Of a stretch of 64,000 bases of DNA, positions 41,269 to 49,462 are shown piece after piece. The notes below the pieces were generated by a model. It was not told where the DNA came from and did not search any database. It was given only the letters and a program-made list of their open reading frames with translations. The position numbers and the translations under genes are program-made. The stretch is from Halopiger djelfimassiliensis (GTDB lineage Archaea; Halobacteriota; Halobacteria; Halobacteriales; Natrialbaceae), in NCBI RefSeq assembly GCF_000455365.1, contig NZ_HG315686.1:753888-817887 (forward strand), written 5' to 3'. Position 1 is the first letter of the stretch; the number at the start of each line of letters is the position of its first letter.

Positions 41269-42719
41269 ACGGCCGATTCCTCCGTTGATCCGCCACCGTC
41301 GGCGTCGGCCGTCACATCGGCCCCGGAGGATCCGGTATTATCGGCGTCAGGGGTGGGGTTCGAGTCCGAAGGATCCGGTTCCTCGGCGTCGCTCTCGGGC
41401 TTATCCGGCTGATACGTCCCTTCGTAGCGCGTGCCCTCGACGGCGTCGACGAGCACCTGCTCGAGAGAGTCACCGCCGGCCGAGAGTGAGTCGCGGATCG
41501 AGGCGTCGATATCCCGCACAGCGTTGGCGTCAGCGACGACTCGGAACGTCGACATACTCGCGATCAGGTCGCGACCAATCTGCGCCAGATCCGTGAGCTT
41601 CTGCCGATTGGCCTCAATGCGATCAGCTTCAATGCTCACCTCGCGGTCGTCGTGGAGATACGGCGGATTACCTTCGGCCTCATTAGCCTCAGCGTCGAAT
41701 CCGCGAACGAGGTGACATCGGCCGCCGGGCGTCGACAGCGTTGTCATTGCACCGTCGACATCGAGATCGTCGATTCGCTCCGGTGGCGCGCTGTAGGTGG
41801 CGATCGATCCGGACTTATCGCCGTCTGCAGCCCGGTAGACATCCTTCGAGTCGAGATCGAGGACAAACTCCCGGTCGGGGTTCCAGATCCGCTTAACGAG
41901 CAAATAGACGGGTCCAAGAGCGACTATAGATGCGCCGAGCGACCCAGCAACTAGGAGGCGCTGAGAGTCACTGAGACCATCCCAAATCTCGCCCGGTGTT
42001 GGGACGGTGCCAGCGGCCATTCCTACGAGCACGAGCACGAGAGCACCGACGAGAGCGATACGCAGCTTACTCTCGGCTGTGTTCTTGAGCGCTCGCAGCA
42101 GCCACTCGTAGATCCCTTCGACCGGATCCTCCTCGATCTTGACTCTGCGGTCGCTATACAACTCCTCGTAGGTATTGGAATGCCGCCGGCGGAGTTGGCC
42201 GATTACAATCCCGAGCGCGATTATCGAACCGATCACACCGGACAGCGCGCCGATCTGGATTAGTTGGTCAGTCGGCTGATCGACGACCGAGACGCCGATG
42301 TCCCCCTGGTGATAGTAACCATCGGAGCTCGTCGTCACAGTAATCTCCGGGGACCGGACCGGGATCTCGACTGTGACCTCTTCGCCGGGAATCACCCGGA
42401 TGGTCTGATAGCTGAAGCTCCCGCTTTCCTCGAGTCCCGCATCAGCGACCGAGAGCGTCTCAGGGCTGCCGCCCTCCGGGATCCCCAGCGTCACGAAGGC
42501 TGTCCCGTTGTCGTAGGTAACGGAGCGCAATTCGGCGTCGCTGTCGTCGAACTGGTAAATGAGCGAGCGATCGGTATCAGTATCGTTAGTAACAGTGCTA
42601 TTCTCCGGCGTGGTCGTTTGTGCGGCCGCTGGCGTCGTCACAACCCCCAGGGTAAGCGTCCCGATAAGGAGGATTACCAACGCTGCAGCCGCGTGCCGCT
42701 TGGTTTTGTCTGAAAGCAT
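41265..42719 (-). CDS. Large membrane protein (pleolipovirus ORF7-like)
   Basis: A 484-residue protein with a Sec signal (residues 10-33, cleavage after PAAAQ), an extracellular beta-rich domain to about 140, and three further membrane helices near 145-168, 217-237 and 250-275, followed by a 200-residue cytoplasmic domain with an acidic Ser/Asp-rich tail. It sits between the 94-residue membrane protein and the ATPase, the place of the conserved ORF7-type gene in pleolipoviruses. It probably interacts with the ATPase during budding. Confidence 0.65.
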   Translation of the reverse strand: MLSDKTKRHAAAALVILLIGTLTLGVVTTPAAAQTTTPENSTVTNDTDTDRSLIYQFDDSDAELRSVTYDNGTAFVTLGIPEGGSPETLSVADAGLEESGSFSYQTIRVIPGEEVTVEIPVRSPEITVTTSSDGYYHQGDIGVSVVDQPTDQLIQIGALSGVIGSIIALGIVIGQLRRRHSNTYEELYSDRRVKIEEDPVEGIYEWLLRALKNTAESKLRIALVGALVLVLVGMAAGTVPTPGEIWDGLSDSQRLLVAGSLGASIVALGPVYLLVKRIWNPDREFVLDLDSKDVYRAADGDKSGSIATYSAPPERIDDLDVDGAMTTLSTPGGRCHLVRGFDAEANEAEGNPPYLHDDREVSIEADRIEANRQKLTDLAQIGRDLIASMSTFRVVADANAVRDIDASIRDSLSAGGDSLEQVLVDAVEGTRYEGTYQPDKPESDAEEPDPSDSNPTPDADNTGSSGADVTADADGGGSTEESAV

Positions 42720-42731
42720 AGTTTTGGAGTG

Positions 42732-43016
42732 TTAGAAGGGGTTGATCGCGTCGACAAAGCCGGAAATCCCTCCGACGACCGCGTCGACGATCCCATCGAC
42801 GAGACCCGTTCCAAGGTCGACCCAAAAGTCGAAGAGCCACTTCTCGAACCCGATGAACCAGTCGGCGACCGTACCGCCGATATCGCCGAATAGACCGCCG
42901 AGACCACCGAGTAGGTCGGGAACGAACCACACGCCAAGCACACCGATCACGATGAGCGCGAGTAGGCGTTTGAGAGGGCCTGATGCCGCCTTTGCGCCGA
43001 GAAGTGCTCCCAGCAT
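42732..43016 (-). CDS. Small membrane protein (pleolipovirus ORF6-like)
   Basis: A 94-residue protein with a membrane helix near 18-40 and a second amphipathic or membrane stretch in the repetitive, Gly/Val/Asp-rich C-terminal half (FEKWLFDFWVDLGTGLVDG and the region after it). It begins on the last base of the spike stop and is followed by 12 bp and the large membrane protein. Gene order matches the ORF6-type gene of the pleolipovirus block. The exact function is not known for the family. Confidence 0.6.
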   Translation of the reverse strand: MLGALLGAKAASGPLKRLLALIVIGVLGVWFVPDLLGGLGGLFGDIGGTVADWFIGFEKWLFDFWVDLGTGLVDGIVDAVVGGISGFVDAINPF

Positions 43017-44905
43017 CAGTTACCACCCCCAAAGCCGGAGAGGTCGACGTCGACTCCGCCACCCCCACCTCCGCCGAAGAGGATCCAGATCGCACCGAGT
43101 CCGCCGGCGATCAGGGCGAGCGTGCCGGCTCCGAGTATGTCCTCACCGGAACCACCGCCGCCTCCGAGGGTGTCGAGTTGCTCACGAATCTCTCGCCACG
43201 CCTCGAGCATCCGATCGACTCGAGTGTTGGTCTCGGTCGGGTTGGTGGGGTCCGAGACGTAGCTCGTCGACCGAGACTCGATCACGAGTCCCTCGAGAAC
43301 CTCAACCTGCTCGACAGCTCCGATGGTGTCGCTTTTCGTCGAAAAGCTGTAAACCGCGTCTGCCCCGCTCGGTGTCGTACCTGGATCCGTGTTCAGATTA
43401 CTGTAGTCGAAGGCGCGGGATCCGTTCTCACCGGTGACGTAGACGGCGGCGTCCGAGTCGGGGCCGAGTAGCTCGTGGTCTTCGAGGATATACACGAAGT
43501 CGTTAGACGCATCGGTCCTCTCAAATTCGTACTCAAGAGCGTAGCTATCGCCGCCGGTGTACTCGACAATCTCGAGGTCGTTCTCACCAGAGAGCATCTG
43601 GGTCTGCGTGCTCCCGTCAACCTTGCTCTCGAAGACGATATACGCCATCTCGTAGTCGCTCGAGGAGACGGTCGACCCAGACGTGAGCACAAGCTTGGAG
43701 CTGGTGTCGACGAACAGCCAGCCCGTCGTCTCGCCCTCTAAGTCCGGATGATTGACGGTGACGGGCGTCTCGAGATCTGACGGGAGCGCATATCCACGGG
43801 CGACGAGCGCGGCGACAGCCGACTGTTCGGAGAGCTCGCCGTCGCCGGCGTCGAACTCTTGGAGCATCCCCTGCGCCGAGATGATGTCGCTTGGCGATTT
43901 CTCGCCAATATCGAATTGTTGGTAAATCGCTGAGACTGTCGTTGCGAGATCCGCCGACAGATCGTTACGGAGTGTCCGTGTCGTGTCGACGAGCGTCGCA
44001 TACAGACCCGCGTCGGCGAGCGTTTTCGTTCCGTAGTCCGGGTGTACGGCGTTGATCTTTCCGCTCGTCGCTGGGTCGAGAATATCGACGACCGAGCCGT
44101 CGACGACGTACCTGGTGACGTAGAGGTCGCTCGCTTCAACAGAGTCATCATCGTTGGCGACGGCCGTCAGATCCAGCCACGACGGCAGATCGACGTTAGG
44201 GCCATCAAGATAGTCCGCCCAGACGTACGTCTTGCCGTTGGCTTCGACGATCGGCTCAACCTCGGCGGTGTCGATCGCCGACTGACTCGAATCCTCGAGC
44301 GCGGTGAACGAGCCGTTAGCCGGCGTAACCACGCCCTCACCAGTAATCGACTTACCAACAGCCGACGAGACGGCCGTCCAAAAGCTATTCCAGCGGTCGA
44401 TGTTATTCCAAGTGCTCGTTGCGGCGTACTGGTTGAGAGCCGCGCGAGCGTCTGTCTCAGCAGCTGTCTCGCTGTCGTCATCGATCCGCGAGCGTGCGAT
44501 ACTCGTCTCGACCGCTGACCACATCGCAGCGCCGTGCGACGTCTGTAGCGTGTCGACTGACTCGCCGATCCCGTACTCGTGCTTGATTTCCTCAACGAAG
44601 GTATCGCGGCCTTTCGAGACGGAGGTGGCGATTTCCCAGGTTGACTGTTGGACAGCTGTCTCATTGACTTCTTCGGGAGTCACGTCGTCATCGCTATCAC
44701 CAAACACGAATCCGGTGACAGCGGCCGCGATCTCTCGAGCCGGGATGGCTGGCGTGGTGAAAGTGTAGGCCGCTGCTGGCCGGGTTTGCGTCCCGATACC
44801 GGCCGCACCAACGGCGAGGGTTCCTGCTGTCGTCCGCATTAGCCCGCGCCGTGTTAGCGCTGGTTGGTAACTATCCGTTCCGTCAGTAGTGTCTGAGTGT
44901 GTCAT
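43016..44905 (-). CDS. Spike protein, Tat-exported (pleolipovirus VP4-like)
   Basis: A 629-residue protein with a twin-arginine signal (TRRGLMRTTAG, residues 18-28, cleavage near 48), a large beta-rich ectodomain, a heptad-like segment near 555-575 (DRMLEAWREIREQLDTL), then a Gly linker, one membrane helix about 590-607 and a Gly-rich cytoplasmic tail ending VDVDLSGFGGGN. C-terminal anchoring with a preceding coiled coil is typical of pleolipovirus spikes, which bind the host and drive fusion. The C-terminal helix and tail resemble those of the element B spike at 60468-62243. Confidence 0.75.
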   Translation of the reverse strand: MTHSDTTDGTDSYQPALTRRGLMRTTAGTLAVGAAGIGTQTRPAAAYTFTTPAIPAREIAAAVTGFVFGDSDDDVTPEEVNETAVQQSTWEIATSVSKGRDTFVEEIKHEYGIGESVDTLQTSHGAAMWSAVETSIARSRIDDDSETAAETDARAALNQYAATSTWNNIDRWNSFWTAVSSAVGKSITGEGVVTPANGSFTALEDSSQSAIDTAEVEPIVEANGKTYVWADYLDGPNVDLPSWLDLTAVANDDDSVEASDLYVTRYVVDGSVVDILDPATSGKINAVHPDYGTKTLADAGLYATLVDTTRTLRNDLSADLATTVSAIYQQFDIGEKSPSDIISAQGMLQEFDAGDGELSEQSAVAALVARGYALPSDLETPVTVNHPDLEGETTGWLFVDTSSKLVLTSGSTVSSSDYEMAYIVFESKVDGSTQTQMLSGENDLEIVEYTGGDSYALEYEFERTDASNDFVYILEDHELLGPDSDAAVYVTGENGSRAFDYSNLNTDPGTTPSGADAVYSFSTKSDTIGAVEQVEVLEGLVIESRSTSYVSDPTNPTETNTRVDRMLEAWREIREQLDTLGGGGGSGEDILGAGTLALIAGGLGAIWILFGGGGGGGVDVDLSGFGGGN

Positions 44906-44923
44906 AAATTGGTGAGGTGGTGG

Positions 44924-45727
44924 TTACTCGCGCATTAGCAGCAGCGCGCCGCCGACAGCGGCCGCTGCGAGCACGTACATCATCGTCGTTGAGTCGCCAG
45001 ACCCACTCCCGCCGCCACCGCCGCCAGTGTCGCTGAACGTACTCACGGAGTAGCTGGCGATCGCGCCATAGTCGGTGCCACCGTTCGGGCCCGTCGCGTC
45101 GGTGAGAACGACCGTCGCGTTCGTCGTCGAAGAGAGCCCGAGCTCACTCGAGTTTAGCTCCGCGTAGGACGCCGAGCTATTGTCGACCGCGACTGTCGTT
45201 GAGCCGAGCGCGGTCCCGTCGTCGTAGGTGGTGACGGTGATGTCGATCGGCTGGGAGTCAGCCGGGATCGAGTCGATGATACTGATGTTAGCGCTCACTC
45301 CCTCATCGGAGCCGACCTCAAGCGTCTGAGAGCCCATCTCTCCCTCGGTTTGCCGGAGCAGCCCGACGGAGCCGAGCGTTGAGTCGGCGAGAACGACGTC
45401 GACCTCGGTCGTCGCGTCGCTCGAGGTCGGGATCTGGTACTCGCTCATCGGGAGCCAGTACGTATCAGTACCGCTGGCGTTACGGACGGTGACCGTCGCG
45501 GTGTCCGCCGTAGTGCCCGCTGTTACGTCTTCGATGTTGAGCGTCGCCGTGTCGCCGCTGGCGACGTTAGCGCTATCCCACGAGACTTCGACGACGAGTC
45601 CGTTGGTGTCGCCGGTTGGGAAGACCGTCGAGTCGGCTGCTGCTGCCGGCCCAGCGATCGCCGTAAGTACGACGACAAGGGCTGCGAGCGCGGCTGTAAG
45701 CCGTTGCTTGTCGATCATCTGAGTCAC
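44924..45727 (-). CDS. Secreted, C-terminally anchored virion protein
   Basis: A 267-residue protein with a Sec signal (residues 8-30), a Thr/Ser/Asp-rich beta domain, a Gly/Ser linker near 235-247 and one C-terminal membrane helix (248-264) ending MRE. The design resembles a small S-layer-like or accessory envelope glycoprotein. It overlaps the VP3-like gene by four bases and precedes the spike gene, so it is probably a second surface protein. No homologue named. Confidence 0.6.
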   Translation of the reverse strand: MTQMIDKQRLTAALAALVVVLTAIAGPAAAADSTVFPTGDTNGLVVEVSWDSANVASGDTATLNIEDVTAGTTADTATVTVRNASGTDTYWLPMSEYQIPTSSDATTEVDVVLADSTLGSVGLLRQTEGEMGSQTLEVGSDEGVSANISIIDSIPADSQPIDITVTTYDDGTALGSTTVAVDNSSASYAELNSSELGLSSTTNATVVLTDATGPNGGTDYGAIASYSVSTFSDTGGGGGGSGSGDSTTMMYVLAAAAVGGALLLMRE

Positions 45728-46122
45728 CCCTTGTACGAGATGTAGACCGCCGCGCCGCTGATTGCGAGCCAGAGCACAAGCGGGATCGCGTCAGCCATCC
45801 CGACGAGTTCGTTAACGGCCGGAACGAACACGTACAGCGGGACAACCGCCATACTGCCGGCGATCACGTACCACTCTTCATCCTGATAGTCTCCGCGTGA
45901 AACCTGGCCCTGGATGACGAGCGCAGCGATGCTCGCAATCACGGCGATGAACGGGAGTGTGATCTCCGCGCCGCCGAAGGTTACGAGCGCCTGGCTGAAA
46001 TCGAATCCACCGAAGACGTCCAGAGACAGGCTCCAGACGCCGAGTACCATACCGGCCGCGATTGGCAGCGCTACGAGCGCCGCCAGGTCGGGTGTATCGA
46101 TCTGGTTGCGTGCCATATGCAC
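45724..46122 (-). CDS. VP3-like envelope membrane protein
   Basis: A 132-residue protein with four membrane helices, about 14-34, 45-66, 79-97 and 105-127. Small four-helix proteins facing the inside of the membrane (VP3-like) are the most abundant envelope proteins of pleolipoviruses and precede the spike gene. The start is ATG 46122 or 46116. A promoter-like TTAA within GCCCTTAACGGGGC lies some 30 bp upstream. Confidence 0.7.
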   Translation of the reverse strand: MHMARNQIDTPDLAALVALPIAAGMVLGVWSLSLDVFGGFDFSQALVTFGGAEITLPFIAVIASIAALVIQGQVSRGDYQDEEWYVIAGSMAVVPLYVFVPAVNELVGMADAIPLVLWLAISGAAVYISYKG

Positions 46123-46172
46123 GCAATAATAGATGTCTCAAGCCCTTAACGGGGCAAATTATCTAATCACAT

Positions 46173-46484
46173 TTAATCGTCCGACGGCTTACGAATTCGT
46201 GCCTGGACGATTATCTCCTCACCCTGATCGTGGACTGAGACAGCCGCTGTGATCCCGTCGTCGTTGGTAATCGGCGTCTCAGTTGCCCCAGGGATTGAGA
46301 CTAACGCCGAGTTAGATGCTGTCACGGTGACTTTGCGCCGGTCCATGGCGATGAGCCGGCCATTGTTTCCAAGTTGATCCATATTCTGGATCGACCGATG
46401 TAGGCATTTGAATAGCTGGTTGGTGATTTCAAAAGCATTGGTAACTTTGTTGCATTTCAATAGATTCGTTCCTTTATTTGACAT
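46173..46484 (-). CDS. Hypothetical protein at the head of the structural operon
   Basis: A 103-residue protein. The last 57 residues (from MDRRKVTVTASNS) look like a compact beta domain, and the first half has a basic, helical character with two Cys. An internal ATG at 46343 could be the true start. It carries two of the RTTGGTAA octamers (46264 and 46438). It might be a small regulator of the structural genes, or a virion protein; unknown. Confidence 0.5.
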   Translation of the reverse strand: MSNKGTNLLKCNKVTNAFEITNQLFKCLHRSIQNMDQLGNNGRLIAMDRRKVTVTASNSALVSIPGATETPITNDDGITAAVSVHDQGEEIIVQARIRKPSDD

Positions 46485-46547
46485 TGGGTATCCTTATGCG
46501 AATGACAATATTGATATGCTAGAAGTACGAGTCAATATAAATATTCA

Positions 46548-47762
46548 ATGAGTGCTCTTGTCCACGCCACTGTCTGGGAGAATTTAGGGAATGGACAATA
46601 CACTGTGAAAGTTTCTAACGGGAGTATTTTTCAAATATCTGCAAGCACTGCATTAAATGAAGGCGATTCAGTGAAAATTGACTCTGAGAGTTTGCGTTTT
46701 GAGGGGATGGCTAACTCGGCTCCATCAACACGAAACGAATTTGGGACTGTAAAGAAGGATTTGGGAGACTCTGTACTCGTTGAGATTAGTGGTGTCACCC
46801 AAAGTGTTTGGAATCCAAATGACATCTCGGTGAAGAGAGGGGATGCTGTCGAGATTAGTGACACAGGAATAGTTTCGGATGTATTTCCGGATGTAGATCC
46901 TTCCCTTTCCATATTTGAGAGAGACAATGATTCCTTGATTAGGTCATTCAAAAAAGATAAACCCGAAGATAAAGACGACGAAGATATTCTCTCATTCAGT
47001 GATTTTGGTGGCATGACGATACAGCAAAATCAGTTCCGTGAACGAGTGGAGCTATTCTTAGAGGACGCCGAAGCGCTTCGAGAAATAGGTACAGAACCTC
47101 GGATGGGTGCTCTATTCTATGGTCCGCCTGGGACAGGGAAGACCCACTTCGCTCAGATTCTCTCTGATTCCCTCGAAGCGCAGTTCTATCGAATTCGGGG
47201 ACCAGAAATTGTAAGCAAAGGTATTGGAGACACAGAGAAACTGATACGCGATATTTTCGACGATGCAGCAGATGAGAGCCCCTCTATTATCTTCTTTGAC
47301 GAAATTGATAGTATTGCTGGGGATCGTGGAGACAGTGAAACGAGAGACTTCAGCCAGAGAATTGTTGCCCAATTGCTATCAATTATTGATGGGTTTGACA
47401 GAGCGCGTGAAAATGTGTTTGTCATCGCCGCAACGAACCAGATTGACGAAATAGATGAAGCTTTGCGCCGCTCAGGCCGGTTTGATTGGGAGGTTCATTT
47501 CCCGGAACCCGACTCTGAGCAAAGAAGACAGATCTTCGAATCCCTCCAGGAGGAATATAAAATCTCGGAGAGTGTGTCTGAAGATAATATAAATCAGGTT
47601 ATATCTCGAACTGAAGGCTGGACTGGAGCAAAACTGCGTAAGTTGTTAAATGAGGCGGGAGTTCTCTGCGTGAATGAGGAATACGATGAGATACGACACT
47701 CCCATCTGCTAAAAGCACACGAGAGGGTTCAACAAGAGGAAACAACTGAAGGGGGTATATAA
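46548..47762 (+). CDS. AAA+ ATPase, PAN/Cdc48-like, cargo gene
   Basis: A 404-residue ATPase. Residues 1-120 form two small beta domains resembling the OB region of proteasomal ATPases; the AAA module has GPPGTGKT at 192-199, FFDEID with Asp251/Glu252, sensor Asn297 and the RRSGRFDWEVHFPEP second region of homology with Arg307/308/311. Unlike PAN it lacks an N-terminal coiled coil and the C-terminal HbYX motif, so it is not a proteasome activator. Base composition is clearly AT-rich compared with its neighbours. It is followed after two bases by an unknown partner, and the pair lie in opposite orientation to the structural genes. Confidence 0.8.
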   Translation: MSALVHATVWENLGNGQYTVKVSNGSIFQISASTALNEGDSVKIDSESLRFEGMANSAPSTRNEFGTVKKDLGDSVLVEISGVTQSVWNPNDISVKRGDAVEISDTGIVSDVFPDVDPSLSIFERDNDSLIRSFKKDKPEDKDDEDILSFSDFGGMTIQQNQFRERVELFLEDAEALREIGTEPRMGALFYGPPGTGKTHFAQILSDSLEAQFYRIRGPEIVSKGIGDTEKLIRDIFDDAADESPSIIFFDEIDSIAGDRGDSETRDFSQRIVAQLLSIIDGFDRARENVFVIAATNQIDEIDEALRRSGRFDWEVHFPEPDSEQRRQIFESLQEEYKISESVSEDNINQVISRTEGWTGAKLRKLLNEAGVLCVNEEYDEIRHSHLLKAHERVQQEETTEGGI

Positions 47763-47764
47763 AT

Positions 47765-49117
47765 ATGGGTGTTTGGAGTAAAATCAAACGAGTCGGATTA
47801 GCGACGGTAAGACTTCCCCTGCGTGGGATTGATTGGATTAAAACTAAATTAGGTTATGTATCTGTACCTACACATCGAGAATTCGTTTACTTGGACGAGA
47901 CCTCGGTGATCAGTCTGATCGCATCAACGACCGGAGGAATCACCGAACAAAAAAGTACAGTAAAACGTCGACAGATCTCAGGAAGCATCACAGGAAAATT
48001 GGGTGACAAATCTTCATCGCTGGGGGCGAATGTGGGCGCTACAAAAGAGAGACAGACTCAAGCAACTCATCGCTATGTGATTCAATCAAATTTCAAGGAA
48101 CTATACGATATGCGTGCAGATGACATGGTGATAGCCGATGAATATGAGGAAAGCAGACCAATACCGAAGAAAATTTGGAATTATATAATTCCGGGCGAAA
48201 GCAATAAAAACGCCCTACATGAAACTGAATTTAATCGCGGTAACTTAGCAGAAATAAATGTAGACCTTGGATCACATAAGGTCTACAATTTTTACACGGC
48301 AGTTGGGTCAATTGCGGAGATGTACGACGTTTTTCCCGAGGGCTCACAATTTGTTGATGAATTAGAGAATGAAGACTTTTCAATTGAAATTCTAAATGCG
48401 TTTTCCGAGCTAGTGGAACATCTGCTGGCAGGATTGGTTCCTATTGTGGGTGAAGTAAAGAACTATGGTGTCGTAGTTGAAGATAACACGGCGAAAATCG
48501 TCTCTAAAGAATACGCGTTAGAGCATAATATTGAATATGATCGACTAAATATAGTAGGTTTCGTTAATTCTGAAAAGTTCTGGCAAGAAGAAACACGATT
48601 TTTATTTGAAGATGACGAGTACAGCGTCTACTGTCGATTAGAACATGACGAAGTTATGGATGAATGGATGCCGATTAAGCTGGCATCCGTAATCAGTTCT
48701 ATTGACTCGGACCTTGGCAACTCAGTTCACGATCTTCCGGAAGCGTTTGAGATTCCGGATTCAGATCAAAGCGATAAGCAACAGAGTCAGATCCAACTAC
48801 GGCCTCGGTTAGAGAAGTTTATCGAAGATTTGCAGGATAAAGCCGACCTCGATATTGAGCAGAGCTCCGTCGACAACGTAGTAGAAACAACTCTACAAGA
48901 CACTGGGAAAACAACGACTCGACTCGAAGGTATCGAAGAGGCGCTGGATCAACTCCAGGAGGAGATTGATGATCGTGGGTACACTTTTGAAATGAGCCGT
49001 TCAGAACGTGGTGATCTTATCGACGAGATTCTGGCTTCCGACTTTGATGATCTCAATTCATCAGAAGAAGATGACGAGTGGTATTTGGAAGTGAGCTTCA
49101 CCGCGATTTATTGGTAA
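47765..49117 (+). CDS. Partner of the cargo ATPase, DUF6414-like
   Basis: A 450-residue protein. After a basic 30-residue N terminus comes YLDETSVISLIASTTGGITE, reminiscent of DUF6414 proteins as I recall them; residues 165-300 read as mixed alpha/beta and 385-410 as coiled coil. No nuclease, protease or membrane motif is evident. It is AT-rich like the ATPase and almost certainly cotranscribed with it. An AAA remodeller plus an effector within a provirus is the usual form of a superinfection-exclusion or anti-virus cassette; that function is inference. Its stop codon is part of an RTTGGTAA site. Confidence 0.6.
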   Translation: MGVWSKIKRVGLATVRLPLRGIDWIKTKLGYVSVPTHREFVYLDETSVISLIASTTGGITEQKSTVKRRQISGSITGKLGDKSSSLGANVGATKERQTQATHRYVIQSNFKELYDMRADDMVIADEYEESRPIPKKIWNYIIPGESNKNALHETEFNRGNLAEINVDLGSHKVYNFYTAVGSIAEMYDVFPEGSQFVDELENEDFSIEILNAFSELVEHLLAGLVPIVGEVKNYGVVVEDNTAKIVSKEYALEHNIEYDRLNIVGFVNSEKFWQEETRFLFEDDEYSVYCRLEHDEVMDEWMPIKLASVISSIDSDLGNSVHDLPEAFEIPDSDQSDKQQSQIQLRPRLEKFIEDLQDKADLDIEQSSVDNVVETTLQDTGKTTTRLEGIEEALDQLQEEIDDRGYTFEMSRSERGDLIDEILASDFDDLNSSEEDDEWYLEVSFTAIYW

Positions 49118-49169
49118 TCATATCCAGTAATATCGGATACCCGAACCAGAGGGGTTCGCACACGTGAAC

Positions 49170-49460
49170 CTATTGGTAAATCTCTATCGTCGCTTGATGA
49201 TTCATTTCTGCGCTGTCCTCGTCGGTAACCAGTCGAAGCATATCCCACGCAGCCTTATCCGTACGCCAGAGCCGCTTACCGCCGCCTACTGGCCGGATCA
49301 CGCCCCGGCGTTTAGCCTGCTCGAGGAGGGGCTTACCAACGGCTACCTCCGACCACCGCCACCGACAGCTCGGATCCGGGAGCTTCGACAGCTCCCGCTG
49401 GTGGGCCCGGAACCAGTGGGGGTCGCTCCGGTTGTCGTAGCGGGCGGGATTGCTGGACAT
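49170..49460 (-). CDS. Small winged-helix-like protein
   Basis: A 96-residue basic protein. WRWSEVAVGKPLLEQAKRRG and the VGGGKRLWRTDK segment after it form a helix-turn-helix with a wing. It starts two bases after the replication ATPase gene ends, so it is in the same leftward operon. It probably binds DNA alongside that ATPase or regulates the adjacent cargo. Three RTTGGTAA sites lie in or next to it. Confidence 0.55.
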   Translation of the reverse strand: MSSNPARYDNRSDPHWFRAHQRELSKLPDPSCRWRWSEVAVGKPLLEQAKRRGVIRPVGGGKRLWRTDKAAWDMLRLVTDEDSAEMNHQATIEIYQ

Positions 49461-49462
49461 CG

